Below the pieces are notes generated by a model that saw only the letters and a list, made by a program, of their open reading frames with translations, ran no database searches and was not told the origin of the DNA. The position numbers and the translations under genes were made by a program. Below are positions 15,971 through 24,223 of a stretch of 64,000 bases of DNA, piece after piece (position 1 is the stretch's first letter; the number at the start of each line of letters is the position of its first letter). The stretch covers positions 1,708,142 through 1,772,141 of the forward strand of contig NZ_CP085524.1 of NCBI RefSeq assembly GCF_004353525.1, given 5' to 3'. This DNA is from Zhaonella formicivorans. Its GTDB lineage: Bacteria; Bacillota; DUOV01; Zhaonellaceae.

Positions 15971-16708
15971 ATGTTAGCAGGCAAGGATTTTGAACTAGAA
16001 CCAAGCGGTTTGTTGAAATTTGCCGATCATGTAGTTCATCCAGAGCCCGAAATACGTTTGTTAGAAGATGCCCGCAATGTCTTTATGAAAAAAACAGCGG
16101 AACCCGGCGATAAGCCTTTGTACTATATGTACCGGGGCGTTCATTATGAAGGGGACGCTCAGCTTTTTGCTGATAACGGAATCCGTCACGATTTGACGGT
16201 CATCCTGCCGGGAAAAATCGACCGGGAGTACAACAAAACAATTGGCCATTTTCATCCCGCAAAACCAAACAGCTCGGAGACATACCCCGAATATTACGAA
16301 GTCCTGCACGGCGAGGCACTTTACGTTTTACAGAAAAATTCCCGCAGCGGCGAAGTGGAAGAGATTATGGCCGTTGAAGCCAAAAAAGGTGATAAGGTTT
16401 TTATCCCCTCCGGCTACGGTCACGTCACCATCAACCCCGGTGAAATGCCCTTAGTGATGGCAAACCTAATCGAAAGCACTTTTAAATCGCTCTATGAGCC
16501 CTTTGCTGCGAAAAAAGGGGCTGCTTATTATTACGTGGAAACAGATAATGGCCGGGGAGATTTTGTGAAAAACCAAAACTACCATAATTCCGTAGGATTG
16601 AAAATCATGGCAGCGCCAAACCTGCCCCAGCCGGTGAACTTGAATAAAGAGAAAACCCTTTACGAGAACTTCATTTTGGAACCACAACTTTTTGACATCT
16701 TAAAATAG
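15971..16708 (+). CDS. Cupin-type glucose-6-phosphate isomerase
   Basis: 245 residues matching the archaeal-type, metal-dependent isomerase (cPGI), which interconverts glucose-6- and fructose-6-phosphate and is unrelated to classical PGI. The cupin metal motif TIGHFHP...ETYPEYYEVLHGEALYVLQ lies at about residues 90-118, followed by KGDKVFIPSGYGHVTINPG. ATG at 15971 follows AAAGGAGG. The window also carries a classical PGI (62869-64000). The chain is longer than the ~190-residue archaeal enzymes, with extra residues at the C-terminus. It is a monocistronic plus-strand gene in a mostly minus-strand region. Confidence 0.88.
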   Translation: MLAGKDFELEPSGLLKFADHVVHPEPEIRLLEDARNVFMKKTAEPGDKPLYYMYRGVHYEGDAQLFADNGIRHDLTVILPGKIDREYNKTIGHFHPAKPNSSETYPEYYEVLHGEALYVLQKNSRSGEVEEIMAVEAKKGDKVFIPSGYGHVTINPGEMPLVMANLIESTFKSLYEPFAAKKGAAYYYVETDNGRGDFVKNQNYHNSVGLKIMAAPNLPQPVNLNKEKTLYENFILEPQLFDILK

Positions 16709-16736
16709 CCCTCTCACATTGGAGGGCTATTTTTAT
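16703..16736. terminator. Bidirectional intrinsic terminator
   Basis: ATAGCCCTC pairs with GAGGGCTAT around a short loop, with T-rich flanks on both strands. It separates the convergent isomerase and lipoprotein genes. Confidence 0.88.
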
Positions 16737-18016
16737 TGACTTCCTCCCGCCTGTCCGCCTCCACCCTGGGCACCGCCGCCCGTTTCACCCTGGGCTGACT
16801 GCCCCCCTTGCTTCCCTTGAATTTCTACCTTTTGAACTTCTCCTTCCACCTCGATTTCCATTGTCTTACCTTCTTTGGTCTGGATCTTCACAACCGATTT
16901 TTTCTTTTCCTGGCCTTGTTGTTTCTCTCCCCCGCCGGAACCACCGGAGCCGCCCGATCCGGAAGAGGACTTATTTTGCCCTTCCTGCCCTTCACCGGCA
17001 GGACCTTTTTCTCCTTGTGACTGTTGTGGTTTATTTAAATCTTTATAACGCGTTTGTAAAATATAAATATTGTCTTTATTGATTACATTAGCCGGAGTGT
17101 ATTTTACAGGTATGTCATAGGCGCCGCTGGTAACCCGCTTTTCAAACTGCCATTGGCCTTGCTGCGCCAGCTCCTTAGCCCCGGTATATGCAAATTTGCC
17201 TAGCAGTTCGGGATTTATATCAACTTCAGCTTCATGTGTTCCATTTTCAATAGCCCTGGCGTTGTTTTTTCCGGCGCCGAGACCCACCGTAACAATCTTC
17301 TTATCCAGTTCCATGTCCTGCAAGAGGGTAACAATTTCTTCGGTCCAGGCGGATTTATGAGTGATCAATCCTTTGATTTGGTTTAAAGCAGGTGATCTCG
17401 CCACTACAGCAGCAGCGCTTTCGCCCGGCAGCACTTCCTGGATAATGGGCTCAAACCCTGTGACAGCTTGCAAGCCGTCTACGTTTCCTTTGGTCACTTC
17501 TTCTTCAGCAGAATTTCCCATGCCTTTTAAAATCATAATTTTGGCAGGTTTTTGTCTATTTAAGGCTTTGACCAAAAAATCAGCTTGCCGGGTACCCGTA
17601 CGATACGCATCAATTCCCACAAAACCATCTAAAGGTACATTTGCCGGCATGGTGCCTAAGGCCAGCAGGGGAACATCCTTTTCCTTAGCTAGACGGGCTA
17701 CTGCTTCGGCCACCTTTTCATCGCCGAACTCAACCACCAGCGCTTTTATTTTTTGCTCGAGTATCTTTTTGATATCGTCTTCCTGCTTAGCCGGTTCGCT
17801 TTCTTTCCAAAGGATTCTAATGTTGTCCTTTTTGGCATCTTCCTCCATGGATTTTTTTAGCTCTTGCTTTAGCTCTTTATCCGCGGAGGTAACGCTGACG
17901 CCAATTAAAGTTGGCGGTGGAGCCGGCTTTTGTTCCGGCTTCCTACCGCAGCCCGCGAATAAACTCATGCAGATTAGCATAATAATTAATAAATGTTTGC
18001 GGCGCAAAATTTTCAC
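16733..18016 (-). CDS. Sugar-type periplasmic binding-protein lipoprotein with low-complexity tail
   Basis: 427 residues. LLIIMLICMSLFAGCGRK is a lipoprotein signal with lipobox AGC. Residues ~35-310 form a type-I binding fold (two Rossmann lobes: VSVTSADKELKQELKKS, ALVVEFGD, VPLLALGT, GIDAYRTGTRQADFL, KIMILKG, ITVGLGAGKN) like ribose or xylose binders. The last ~120 residues are Gln/Gly/Ser-rich with an embedded hydrophilic strand segment (SVVKIQTKEGKTMEIEVEGEVQKVEIQ). No permease or ATPase is next to it, so it may sense rather than transport. Ligand unknown. Confidence 0.75.
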   Translation of the reverse strand: MKILRRKHLLIIMLICMSLFAGCGRKPEQKPAPPPTLIGVSVTSADKELKQELKKSMEEDAKKDNIRILWKESEPAKQEDDIKKILEQKIKALVVEFGDEKVAEAVARLAKEKDVPLLALGTMPANVPLDGFVGIDAYRTGTRQADFLVKALNRQKPAKIMILKGMGNSAEEEVTKGNVDGLQAVTGFEPIIQEVLPGESAAAVVARSPALNQIKGLITHKSAWTEEIVTLLQDMELDKKIVTVGLGAGKNNARAIENGTHEAEVDINPELLGKFAYTGAKELAQQGQWQFEKRVTSGAYDIPVKYTPANVINKDNIYILQTRYKDLNKPQQSQGEKGPAGEGQEGQNKSSSGSGGSGGSGGGEKQQGQEKKKSVVKIQTKEGKTMEIEVEGEVQKVEIQGKQGGQSAQGETGGGAQGGGGQAGGSQ

Positions 18017-18211
18017 CCCATTTAGCTTTGGTAGCTTTTAATAGTATTCCTTGATATGTCGGTATTATGAATATAGCTTTCAGACGGTAACTTATAGGGA
18101 TCAACTTAAGCTATAAAGCAATCGCCTCTATAAAACAAGAGTTGTTGTCGAAACGTATAGTTTTGAAAAAAAAAAAAAACGGGAAAAGTTATAGGCAAAG
18201 GGGGAGAGTAG

Positions 18212-18385
18212 GTGGGTAAAAAGACTTATGATAACGATTATGATAAATTAGACCTCTATATTAAACAGGGAGAGGCATACCTGCAACTCCTGGCAAAAAC
18301 AAACGCACTGAAAAACAGCCGTAAAATTGAAGAAGTTGCACAGAAAGTGAAGAAAGCTGCCAAGAAATTAAACAGACTAGCATAA
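18212..18385 (+). CDS. Small basic helical hypothetical protein
   Basis: 57 residues starting GKKTYDNDYDKLDLYIKQGEAYLQLL and ending KVKKAAKKLNRLA. It is Lys-rich and probably helical, without a signal or cysteines. The GTG start follows GGGGGAGAG. A 14-A run lies upstream at about 18166-18179, and a structured repeat flanked by hairpins lies immediately downstream. Function unknown. Confidence 0.55.
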   Translation: MGKKTYDNDYDKLDLYIKQGEAYLQLLAKTNALKNSRKIEEVAQKVKKAAKKLNRLA

Positions 18386-18390
18386 ACAAC

Positions 18391-18409
18391 CCCACCGCAT
18401 CCCGGTGGG
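18391..18409. terminator. Left flanking hairpin of repeat copy 1
   Basis: CCCACCG CATCC CGGTGGG, a strong stem six bases after the small ORF stop. A closely related hairpin (18554-18573) lies on the far side of the repeat. Confidence 0.7.
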
Positions 18410-18553
18410 TCAGCTTGTAGACAAAGCCCGCATGTATTATGGAGCGGGACTGGTTTCCTCAGCCGTCGGCGGCTTTGCCGCCGGTAACGGCGTAGGAGCT
18501 TGTCCAGAGCGAAATAATACATGCGGGCTGATAATAGTTTGTCGACGGTCTGA
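18410..18553. repeat. 136-bp structured repeat between TCAG and CTGA, copy 1
   Basis: Between TCAG (18410-18413) and CTGA (18550-18553) lie 136 bases with inner inverted repeats AAGCCCGCATGTATTAT / ATAATACATGCGGGCT and an imperfectly palindromic core (GGCGGCTTTGCCGCC at its centre). The copy at 44834-44977 has the same outer ends in the same orientation, but its core is reverse-complemented. Short reading frames through it are by-products. Confidence 0.85.
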
Positions 18554-18583
18554 CCCACCGTCTCTTCGGTGGGTTAGTTTTTT
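18554..18583. terminator. Right flanking hairpin/terminator of repeat copy 1
   Basis: CCCACCG TCTCTT CGGTGGG is followed by TTAGTTTTTT, a good terminator on the plus strand. The T-run overlaps the queG stop codon on the other strand. Confidence 0.75.
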
Positions 18584-19662
18584 AACGCAGCGCTGATTTC
18601 CTCCAAAACCCATGGTTCGGTCTCCCGGCTCAGCGCAGCTTGTAAACTTTGTTTAGCTTTTCGAGTACCGATTTGTCCCAGAGCCCAGGCGCTATACCCG
18701 CGCAAAACTGTATTAGGCCCCTGCAAGACCTCGGTCAAAAGTGGCACAGAATCCGGGTTTTTTTCGTTACCCAAAGCAATAATGGCATTGCGCTGGAGAA
18801 TGGTCTTCCCTCTCCAAGCAAAAGCAGAACTGCCGTACTTTTGCTGAAACTGACTTTTGGTCAAAGCCAAAAGGTCTTCCGCCCTGAGCACCGCCTCCCC
18901 TGGGTCTAGAGATGGCTCGTTAATCTTTAGCCGTTTATTTTTAGGGCAAACCTCCTGACAGGTGTCACAGCCGTAAAGCCGATTGCCCAAAAGCTTGCGG
19001 TATACTTCCGGAATTATGGCCTTGGTCTGGGTGAGCTGGGAAAGACAGATAGTAGGATTTACCCTGTAGGGAGCAAATAAGGCTCCGGACGGGCAAGCCT
19101 CCAGGCATCTGCGGCACTGACCGCATTCCAGAACGAGCGGTTCATCAACCGGCAAATCCATGTCCAGCAAAACTTCCCCCAATGCTATCCAGGAACCCCA
19201 TTCAGGGGAAATAATTGAACAGTTTTTGCCGTACCAACCCACCCCCGCCCTGGCTGCTACCGCCCTGTCAATCAGCGGTCCCGTATCTACCATGGACACT
19301 GCTTTTGTGACGCCTAAGTCCTTAGTCAAAAACTGTACCAAAGCATTCATCCGCTTTCTGAAATCCACATGGTAGTCAATGCCCCTGCCGCAGCGTGCTA
19401 TTATACCGTAACCGGGAGTGGCGTTCTGCTCACAAGGAGGATATGTTTTGCCCAGAGCTATAATAGACCTGGCCTCGGGTAATACTAATCTGGGATTGAT
19501 TCGCTTTTCCAATTCCTTGTGTTCAAATTCAGATTGCCAACCCTGCTTCGCCCGCAGGCGCAAAAAGTCCTCCAGCTCATAAAAAGGCTCTGCCGTTGTA
19601 ATCCCGCATAAGTCGAAGCCTATTTCCCTGGCAACTTCTTTAATCAGTTGTGCTTTTTCCAT
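18574..19662 (-). CDS. queG: Epoxyqueuosine reductase QueG
   Basis: Reduces epoxyqueuosine to queuosine in tRNA using cobalamin and two [4Fe-4S] clusters. Motifs are ARCGRGIDYH (residues ~85-95), DTGPLIDRAVAARAGVGW YGKN (~130-150), then CGQCRRCLEACPSGAL and CDTCQEVCPKN, followed by C-terminal HEAT/PBS-lyase repeats (ALGNEKNPDSVPLL, RGYSAWALGQIG). The ATG at 19662 gives MEKAQLIKEVAREIGFDLCG, the normal start; the frame extends upstream to 19761 without a reason to use it. About 362 residues, usual for the family. It is B12-dependent, but not in a B12 operon here. Confidence 0.94.
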   Translation of the reverse strand: MEKAQLIKEVAREIGFDLCGITTAEPFYELEDFLRLRAKQGWQSEFEHKELEKRINPRLVLPEARSIIALGKTYPPCEQNATPGYGIIARCGRGIDYHVDFRKRMNALVQFLTKDLGVTKAVSMVDTGPLIDRAVAARAGVGWYGKNCSIISPEWGSWIALGEVLLDMDLPVDEPLVLECGQCRRCLEACPSGALFAPYRVNPTICLSQLTQTKAIIPEVYRKLLGNRLYGCDTCQEVCPKNKRLKINEPSLDPGEAVLRAEDLLALTKSQFQQKYGSSAFAWRGKTILQRNAIIALGNEKNPDSVPLLTEVLQGPNTVLRGYSAWALGQIGTRKAKQSLQAALSRETEPWVLEEISAALKN

Positions 19663-19864
19663 AAATGCAACCCCTTGGAAGTTCCCGTCCCCAGTCACCG
19701 GCATCATCTGCAGCAACAAAACTAACTTGCATAAACAGAGACTAAAATCAGGAGTAATCACATAACGTTACTTAGGAGCATAATAATATTGTAGCACAAT
19801 ATGGATTTCCGGCAGGAAGAAAGTTATACTTAGGATAACATGGTGCTAAAAAGGGGCAATCCAT

Positions 19865-20419
19865 ATGGGCGAAAAAATCTCCAAGGAGGCATACCAAAAA
19901 ATATACCGGTTGCTGGATAACGCTACTCCTTTAAAAGGAGACTGCGGGGAACTATGCCGGAAACTCTGCTGCCAGAAGGATAATGAAGATCTAGGAATTT
20001 ATCTCCTGCCTGGAGAAGAGGCTCTCTTTACACGGGATGAAGACTGGTTAGTTTGGGAAGAACAAAAGGCGGAAGATTATGATTTTCCCCCTTCCTGGCA
20101 GGGAAAAGTTTACTTTATCCGCTGCCTCAAAGACTGCCCCCGGGAAAAAAGGCCCCTCCAGTGCCGTACCTTTCCATTAGCCCCCCATCTGACTGCAAAG
20201 GGAACACTGGTGCTAATCAGGGAAACTCTTCCCCTGCCTTACCAATGCCCCCTGATAGCAGAGCAGATGCCCCTGGAGCCAGCATTTATCCAGGCTGTTT
20301 ATGAGGCCTGGAGTGAGTTGATTAAGGATCCTCTGATTCACGACTTGGTGGCTTATGATTCTGCAAACAGAAAACTGCCGCTGGACGTGGTTTACCCTAT
20401 TCCAAAGGTATTTTCCTGA
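19865..20419 (+). CDS. YkgJ-type cysteine-cluster protein
   Basis: 184 residues with cysteines spread as CGELCRKLCC (residues ~27-36), IRCLKDCPREKRPLQCRTFPLAP (~82-104) and YQCPL, the pattern of Fe-S or zinc-binding CxxC-cluster proteins. The ATG is preceded by AAGGGGC. It converges with the zinc-ribbon gene at 20397 and overlaps its 3' end by 23 bp. Its biochemical role is unknown. Confidence 0.72.
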   Translation: MGEKISKEAYQKIYRLLDNATPLKGDCGELCRKLCCQKDNEDLGIYLLPGEEALFTRDEDWLVWEEQKAEDYDFPPSWQGKVYFIRCLKDCPREKRPLQCRTFPLAPHLTAKGTLVLIRETLPLPYQCPLIAEQMPLEPAFIQAVYEAWSELIKDPLIHDLVAYDSANRKLPLDVVYPIPKVFS

Positions 20420-20660
20420 TCCCTACTCTTGTATCCCAGCCGCAGACAGGACAGTACACTAAATGCATACAACGGTCCAATTCACTTTCAGATGGGAAAT
20501 CCTGCAGTTGGTATGCCACCTCCTCGTACGGGCTATAGGGACCAAAGAAATTCTCCAGTATACCTCCATCCTCCAGCCCATTCCCACAAACGGGGCATTG
20601 GCCGGTTACCCGCTCTGTTCCATTGCACAGCGGGCAGTCCAAATCCCGGTTGGCAACCAC
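20397..20660 (-). CDS. Zinc-ribbon hypothetical protein
   Basis: 87 residues with CPLCNGTERVTGQCPVCGNGL at the start and YCPVCGWDT near the end, giving three CPxC knuckles. The GTG start is one base after the upstream stop (TAA A GTG), suggesting reinitiation or coupling, as there is no strong SD. Pairs with the 54-residue zinc-ribbon gene upstream. Confidence 0.68.
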   Translation of the reverse strand: MVANRDLDCPLCNGTERVTGQCPVCGNGLEDGGILENFFGPYSPYEEVAYQLQDFPSESELDRCMHLVYCPVCGWDTRVGIRKIPLE

Positions 20661-20661
20661 T

Positions 20662-20826
20662 TTAGTACTCTTCGTCCGATGTATCCACCACAGTGCAAAT
20701 ATGAGGGTTGCAGTGATACCCGCACACCGGACAGTTTCCTTCCTTACCCTTTACCGTAAACATGTGTCCGCATTTGCCGCACTTAAAACCTTGACTGGAG
20801 TTGTCAGGCATGTTGATTATATCCAT
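20662..20826 (-). CDS. 54-residue zinc-ribbon protein
   Basis: MDIINMPDNSSQGFKCGKCGH continuing to GNCPVCGYHCNPHICTV. It has a CxxC...CxxC zinc ribbon plus extra Cys/His residues. ATG at 20826 follows a GAGAG stretch. It is the first gene of a two-gene unit with the 87-residue zinc-ribbon gene. Confidence 0.7.
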   Translation of the reverse strand: MDIINMPDNSSQGFKCGKCGHMFTVKGKEGNCPVCGYHCNPHICTVVDTSDEEY

Positions 20827-20894
20827 TTTCTCTCACCTCTAGGAGTTGTATATTTTTTACTATTCCCTGTTTTTCCCGATTTATTGCATGAGTA

Positions 20895-20930
20895 TAAAAA
20901 AAGCATTTAGCCTCAAATGGCGTAAATGCT
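20895..20930 (-). terminator. Intrinsic terminator after YdjM-like gene
   Basis: AGCATTTACGCC and GGCTAAATGCT form an imperfect stem followed by a run of seven T on the minus strand. Confidence 0.85.
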
Positions 20931-20934
20931 ATAA

Positions 20935-21876
20935 CTAACCGGAAATTCTAATTTTGCGGTTTTTATGGTAAGGGTGAAAAATTTGCTCAGCAATCTCCTG
21001 CCGATGGTTAAAAAATATGGTTGCAGAATGTAAAAATTCCTGTTTTAAACAGTACCGCAGGTCCAGGAACTTCACCAGGTAGCCTTGCTGCCAGGGGTTG
21101 ATAATGACGTGGAAATGGGGAGTAAATTCCCTGAACATTTTACCCAGTTTGCTTTCCAATGCTTTTTTCACCAGGGAGTTACCTTTTTGCTCCTTGGACA
21201 GTTCCTGTTTAACATTTAATACTGAGGTAAATGAATTAACTTCAATAAACATTACCTGTTGATCGTTTTCAATCAGGCAATCCCAACACCAAAATTTTAG
21301 CAATGAAGGCATCACGGTAATTTTGGCAGCCGGATTAAATTTTACCCGCAACAGCTTATTTAACCTCAGGGCAATTAGATATCGTACACATAAATAAAGC
21401 AGCATCAGCCCTAATCCGGCAGCAGACGAAAACCCCAGTTTTTGCGCAAAAACCATGGCAGTTAAAACTAGGAGAATAACCGGGTCCACAGCATTGACCA
21501 GATTTAAAGTCCAGCGCTTGTTGCTAAAGGGCCAGAATAGTTTGGAACCGTAAGAATTTAAAATGTCCATCACCCCGTGGGACAAAGTTCCCAAGAATGT
21601 CCACAAAAAAACCTGGCCCAGGCTGTAAACCGGATTAAATAAGAATAGTACAACCGCTATCCCCAAACCCAGGGCCAGCATTCCGGGGATCGAATGGGTA
21701 AAGCCCCGGTGGTGTTTTAAATATGTTACATCCCCTTTTAGCTGGCAGATTATATCTAAATCCGGCGCCATGGCTCCCAGGCAGGCGCCCAGATAAAGGG
21801 GGTTGGAGATAGTCAAGGTCTCCCCGGAAAAACCCGCTAAACCAAGACCTATTAATGCGTGTGTCACAGGATCCAA
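20935..21876 (-). CDS. YdjM/DUF457-type membrane-bound hydrolase-like protein
   Basis: About 313 residues. DPVTHALIGLGLAG, APDLDI and LKHHRGFTHSIPGM carry the His/Asp signature of the YdjM (DUF457) family, followed by four or five membrane helices. The last ~120 residues are soluble and not part of the usual family (PSLLKFWCWDCLIENDQQVMF...). TTG at 21876 behind GAGGTG fits the family N-terminus better than the longer frame from 21909. Function unproven; YdjM relatives are inner-membrane proteins. Confidence 0.78.
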   Translation of the reverse strand: MDPVTHALIGLGLAGFSGETLTISNPLYLGACLGAMAPDLDIICQLKGDVTYLKHHRGFTHSIPGMLALGLGIAVVLFLFNPVYSLGQVFLWTFLGTLSHGVMDILNSYGSKLFWPFSNKRWTLNLVNAVDPVILLVLTAMVFAQKLGFSSAAGLGLMLLYLCVRYLIALRLNKLLRVKFNPAAKITVMPSLLKFWCWDCLIENDQQVMFIEVNSFTSVLNVKQELSKEQKGNSLVKKALESKLGKMFREFTPHFHVIINPWQQGYLVKFLDLRYCLKQEFLHSATIFFNHRQEIAEQIFHPYHKNRKIRISG

Positions 21877-22020
21877 ATGCGTTTCACCTCGCTCGCAATC
21901 AAGCAACATATGCTCTTTGATTATACCACAGACCTGCGGTTAAATACCCGGGGTAATACTGGAAAGATGCCTGAATTTGGGCCAATGCTAACATTCCTTG
22001 AAACATCAGTCATTATAACT

Positions 22021-22056
22021 TTAAAAGGAGTTTAGACGTACAGCATCTAAACTCCT
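22021..22056 (-). terminator. Intrinsic terminator after acyl-CoA synthetase genes
   Basis: AGGAGTTTAGA and TCTAAACTCCT form an 11-bp stem, followed by TTTTAA on the minus strand. It marks the end of the TRAP-Por-Acd operon. Confidence 0.88.
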
Positions 22057-22105
22057 CTTGGCAATTAAGAAAAGTTATATCGTATTGCAAAGGATTCTTC
22101 AAGCC

Positions 22106-22786
22106 TCAAAGCAGGATTCTGGCATCCAAAATAGCTATGCTGTCCTCAAAAACGACTACCGGGTTTAAGTCAATTTCTTTTATTTCGGGGTTTGCGGTAA
22201 CTAATTGGCTGAGCTTAACTAAAGCATCAGCCAGGCCTTCAGTATACTTGGCTTTTTGTCCCCGTACCCCCTGCAGGATTGTATATCCCTTTACGTTTTT
22301 GATCATTTCGCGGGCTTCCTCAATGCTCAAGGGGGCAAGCTTAAAACTTACATCTTTAAATACTTCCACAAAAATACCGCCTAAACCAAACATCATTACC
22401 GGGCCAAATTGGGGATCCGTAGTCATACCTATGATGACCTCGGTGCCATCGGGGAGATATGGTGTAACCAGGATACCCTCCACTTGAGCTTTCGGATTAA
22501 ATGCCTTGGCATTTTGGATAATTTCCTGGTAAGCTTTCTGCACTTCTTCTGCTGTTTTCAGGTTTAACTTAACCCCCCCGGCTTCGCTTTTGTGAATAAT
22601 CTGGGACGATACTACTTTCATAACTACCGGATAACCCAACTCTTCCGCTGCGGCTACCGCTTCTTCGGGAGTGCTAGTCAAATAGCAGTCTATTACAGGA
22701 AGGCTGAATTCTTTTAGAAGGGAGTTAGCCTCGTTCTCCAGGAGGCTGCGCCCTGCTTCCTTAGCTTCTTTGATCAGTTTATGCAT
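22106..22786 (-). CDS. acdB: ADP-forming acyl-CoA synthetase, beta subunit (ATP-grasp)
   Basis: 226 residues with the ATP-grasp domain: PVVMKVVSSQIIHKSEAGGVKL (residues ~50-75), GMTTDPQFGPVMMFGLGGIFVEVFKDV (~120-150) and EIDLNPVVVF near the C-terminus. With the alpha subunit it converts acyl-CoA, ADP and phosphate to acid, CoA and ATP. ATG at 22786 with AAGGTG is preferred to GTG at 22795, and it overlaps the alpha gene by 8 bp. The split alpha/beta form is typical of this enzyme. Lying last after a 2-oxoacid oxidoreductase, it recovers ATP from the acyl-CoA product. Confidence 0.92.
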   Translation of the reverse strand: MHKLIKEAKEAGRSLLENEANSLLKEFSLPVIDCYLTSTPEEAVAAAEELGYPVVMKVVSSQIIHKSEAGGVKLNLKTAEEVQKAYQEIIQNAKAFNPKAQVEGILVTPYLPDGTEVIIGMTTDPQFGPVMMFGLGGIFVEVFKDVSFKLAPLSIEEAREMIKNVKGYTILQGVRGQKAKYTEGLADALVKLSQLVTANPEIKEIDLNPVVVFEDSIAILDARILL

Positions 22787-24212
22787 TGCTGACACCTTCC
22801 TTCCGCTCTGCCAATTTCTTCAGGTATTTTTTACGTTCAATCATTTTATCCAAAACCCGTACGGCATCACTGGGCGTTTTAAAAGTGGGGATACCGTTCT
22901 GCTCCAGCAGAGCCCGTGCTTCTTCGACCCATTTACCTGCCAGGAAACATACAAAGACAGGCTTTGCGGCATTTTTTAGAACAGGCAAAAGATTTTGGGC
23001 CAGTTCCACCGGAGGAAGGAAAGTGGGAGGTACAGTAATCAGGATTATACTGTCTACTTCCGGTTCCTCCAACGCTATCTTAAGAGCATCTAGATGATGT
23101 TCTGTCATGGCAGCCGCTGTAATATCAAGATAGCCGTCGGGATGGCAAATCATTGCCATAGGAGGTAGGCATTCTTTAAATTTCCGTTTTCCTTCCTCCG
23201 AGATATGGGCCAGCTTGGCATGTTTGGCAAAACCCAGCTCATCCACAGCCACAATGCCTGGGCCACCTGCTTCGGTAAGGACGCAGACATTTTCCCCCTG
23301 TGGCAAAGGAAGCATGGCAAATGCTTTAGCCGTAGTAGTCAGTTCTTCCAAGTAGCTGACCCTGGTCACACCGCATTTTTCAAAGGCGGCATCATAAACC
23401 AGATCTGATCCTGCCAGGGCGCCTGTATGGGAGGCAGTAGCTTTGGACCCGATATCGCTGCGCCCTACTTTTAAAATAATGACCGGTTTAACTGCAGTTA
23501 TTTTTTGAGCTATTTCTATGAACTTGCGCCCGTCCCGTAAACCTTCCATATACATGGCCACAACTTTTGTGTCGGCATCTTGCCCGTAATATTCTAATAT
23601 TTCTAGGACATCAACATCGGACATATTGCCAACATGGGCCCATTTGGCGTAGCCTAAAGGTGCCGGCTGTTCTTCCATGAAAAGCAGGAGTGACCCCCCC
23701 ATGGCTCCGCTTTGGGTAATGATGCTAACTCCACCCTGGGTTTTGGCCACCGGTGGTTCAATAGTAGTATCCAGCATATTTCTGGTGTTCATCACACCCA
23801 CACAGTTTGGGCCGAAGACTCTGATTCCGGCCGACCGGGCCACAGCCACAACTTCCTTTTCCAGAGCAACCAGCTCCGGCTCTTTTGTTTCGGCAAAACC
23901 GGCGGCAACTACCACCGCAGCTTTCACATCCCCCCTGGCAGCAGCCTGCTGCATTACTCCCAGAACATGGGAGGAAGGAACGGCAATAATAACCAACTCA
24001 ATGGTTTCCGGAATGCTCTGTAAGGAAGGATAGCATGTTAACCCCAGGATCTGGTCCTCTTGGGGGTTGACGGGGTAAACCCGGCCTTGATAACCATAGT
24101 CCAACATATTCTTGACAATCTGGTACCCCGCTTTATAGGGATTATTGGAAGCGCCAACTACTGCCAGGCTGTCAGGGTAAAAAAAGTAATCCAAGTCTTT
24201 TTTTGCAGCCAT
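22779..24212 (-). CDS. acdA: ADP-forming acyl-CoA synthetase, alpha subunit (CoA-binding)
   Basis: 477 residues with a CoA-binding Rossmann N-terminus (SLAVVGASNNPYKAGYQIVKNML), GPNCVGVMNT, SQSGAMGGSLL, and SHTGALAGSDLVYDAAFEKCGVTRV, which carries the phosphohistidine loop His. Family enzymes shuttle phosphate through this His. ATG at 24212 follows CTAGGAGG. It forms the heteromer with the beta subunit next door and probably acts on the CoA ester made by the Por-type enzyme upstream. Confidence 0.92.
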   Translation of the reverse strand: MAAKKDLDYFFYPDSLAVVGASNNPYKAGYQIVKNMLDYGYQGRVYPVNPQEDQILGLTCYPSLQSIPETIELVIIAVPSSHVLGVMQQAAARGDVKAAVVVAAGFAETKEPELVALEKEVVAVARSAGIRVFGPNCVGVMNTRNMLDTTIEPPVAKTQGGVSIITQSGAMGGSLLLFMEEQPAPLGYAKWAHVGNMSDVDVLEILEYYGQDADTKVVAMYMEGLRDGRKFIEIAQKITAVKPVIILKVGRSDIGSKATASHTGALAGSDLVYDAAFEKCGVTRVSYLEELTTTAKAFAMLPLPQGENVCVLTEAGGPGIVAVDELGFAKHAKLAHISEEGKRKFKECLPPMAMICHPDGYLDITAAAMTEHHLDALKIALEEPEVDSIILITVPPTFLPPVELAQNLLPVLKNAAKPVFVCFLAGKWVEEARALLEQNGIPTFKTPSDAVRVLDKMIERKKYLKKLAERKEGVSNA

Positions 24213-24223
24213 TAGTTCACCTC

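Noticed and set aside
18166-18179. Run of 14 A as a possible phase-variation tract
   Set aside because: It is not within a gene and is ~30 bp from the nearest start; slippage could affect spacing only weakly.
18256-18596. Frames across the structured repeat (and their counterparts at 44680-44982) with shared MYYGAGLVSS-type peptides
   Set aside because: The peptide similarity comes from the DNA repeat; frames run into different flanking genes and have no SD.
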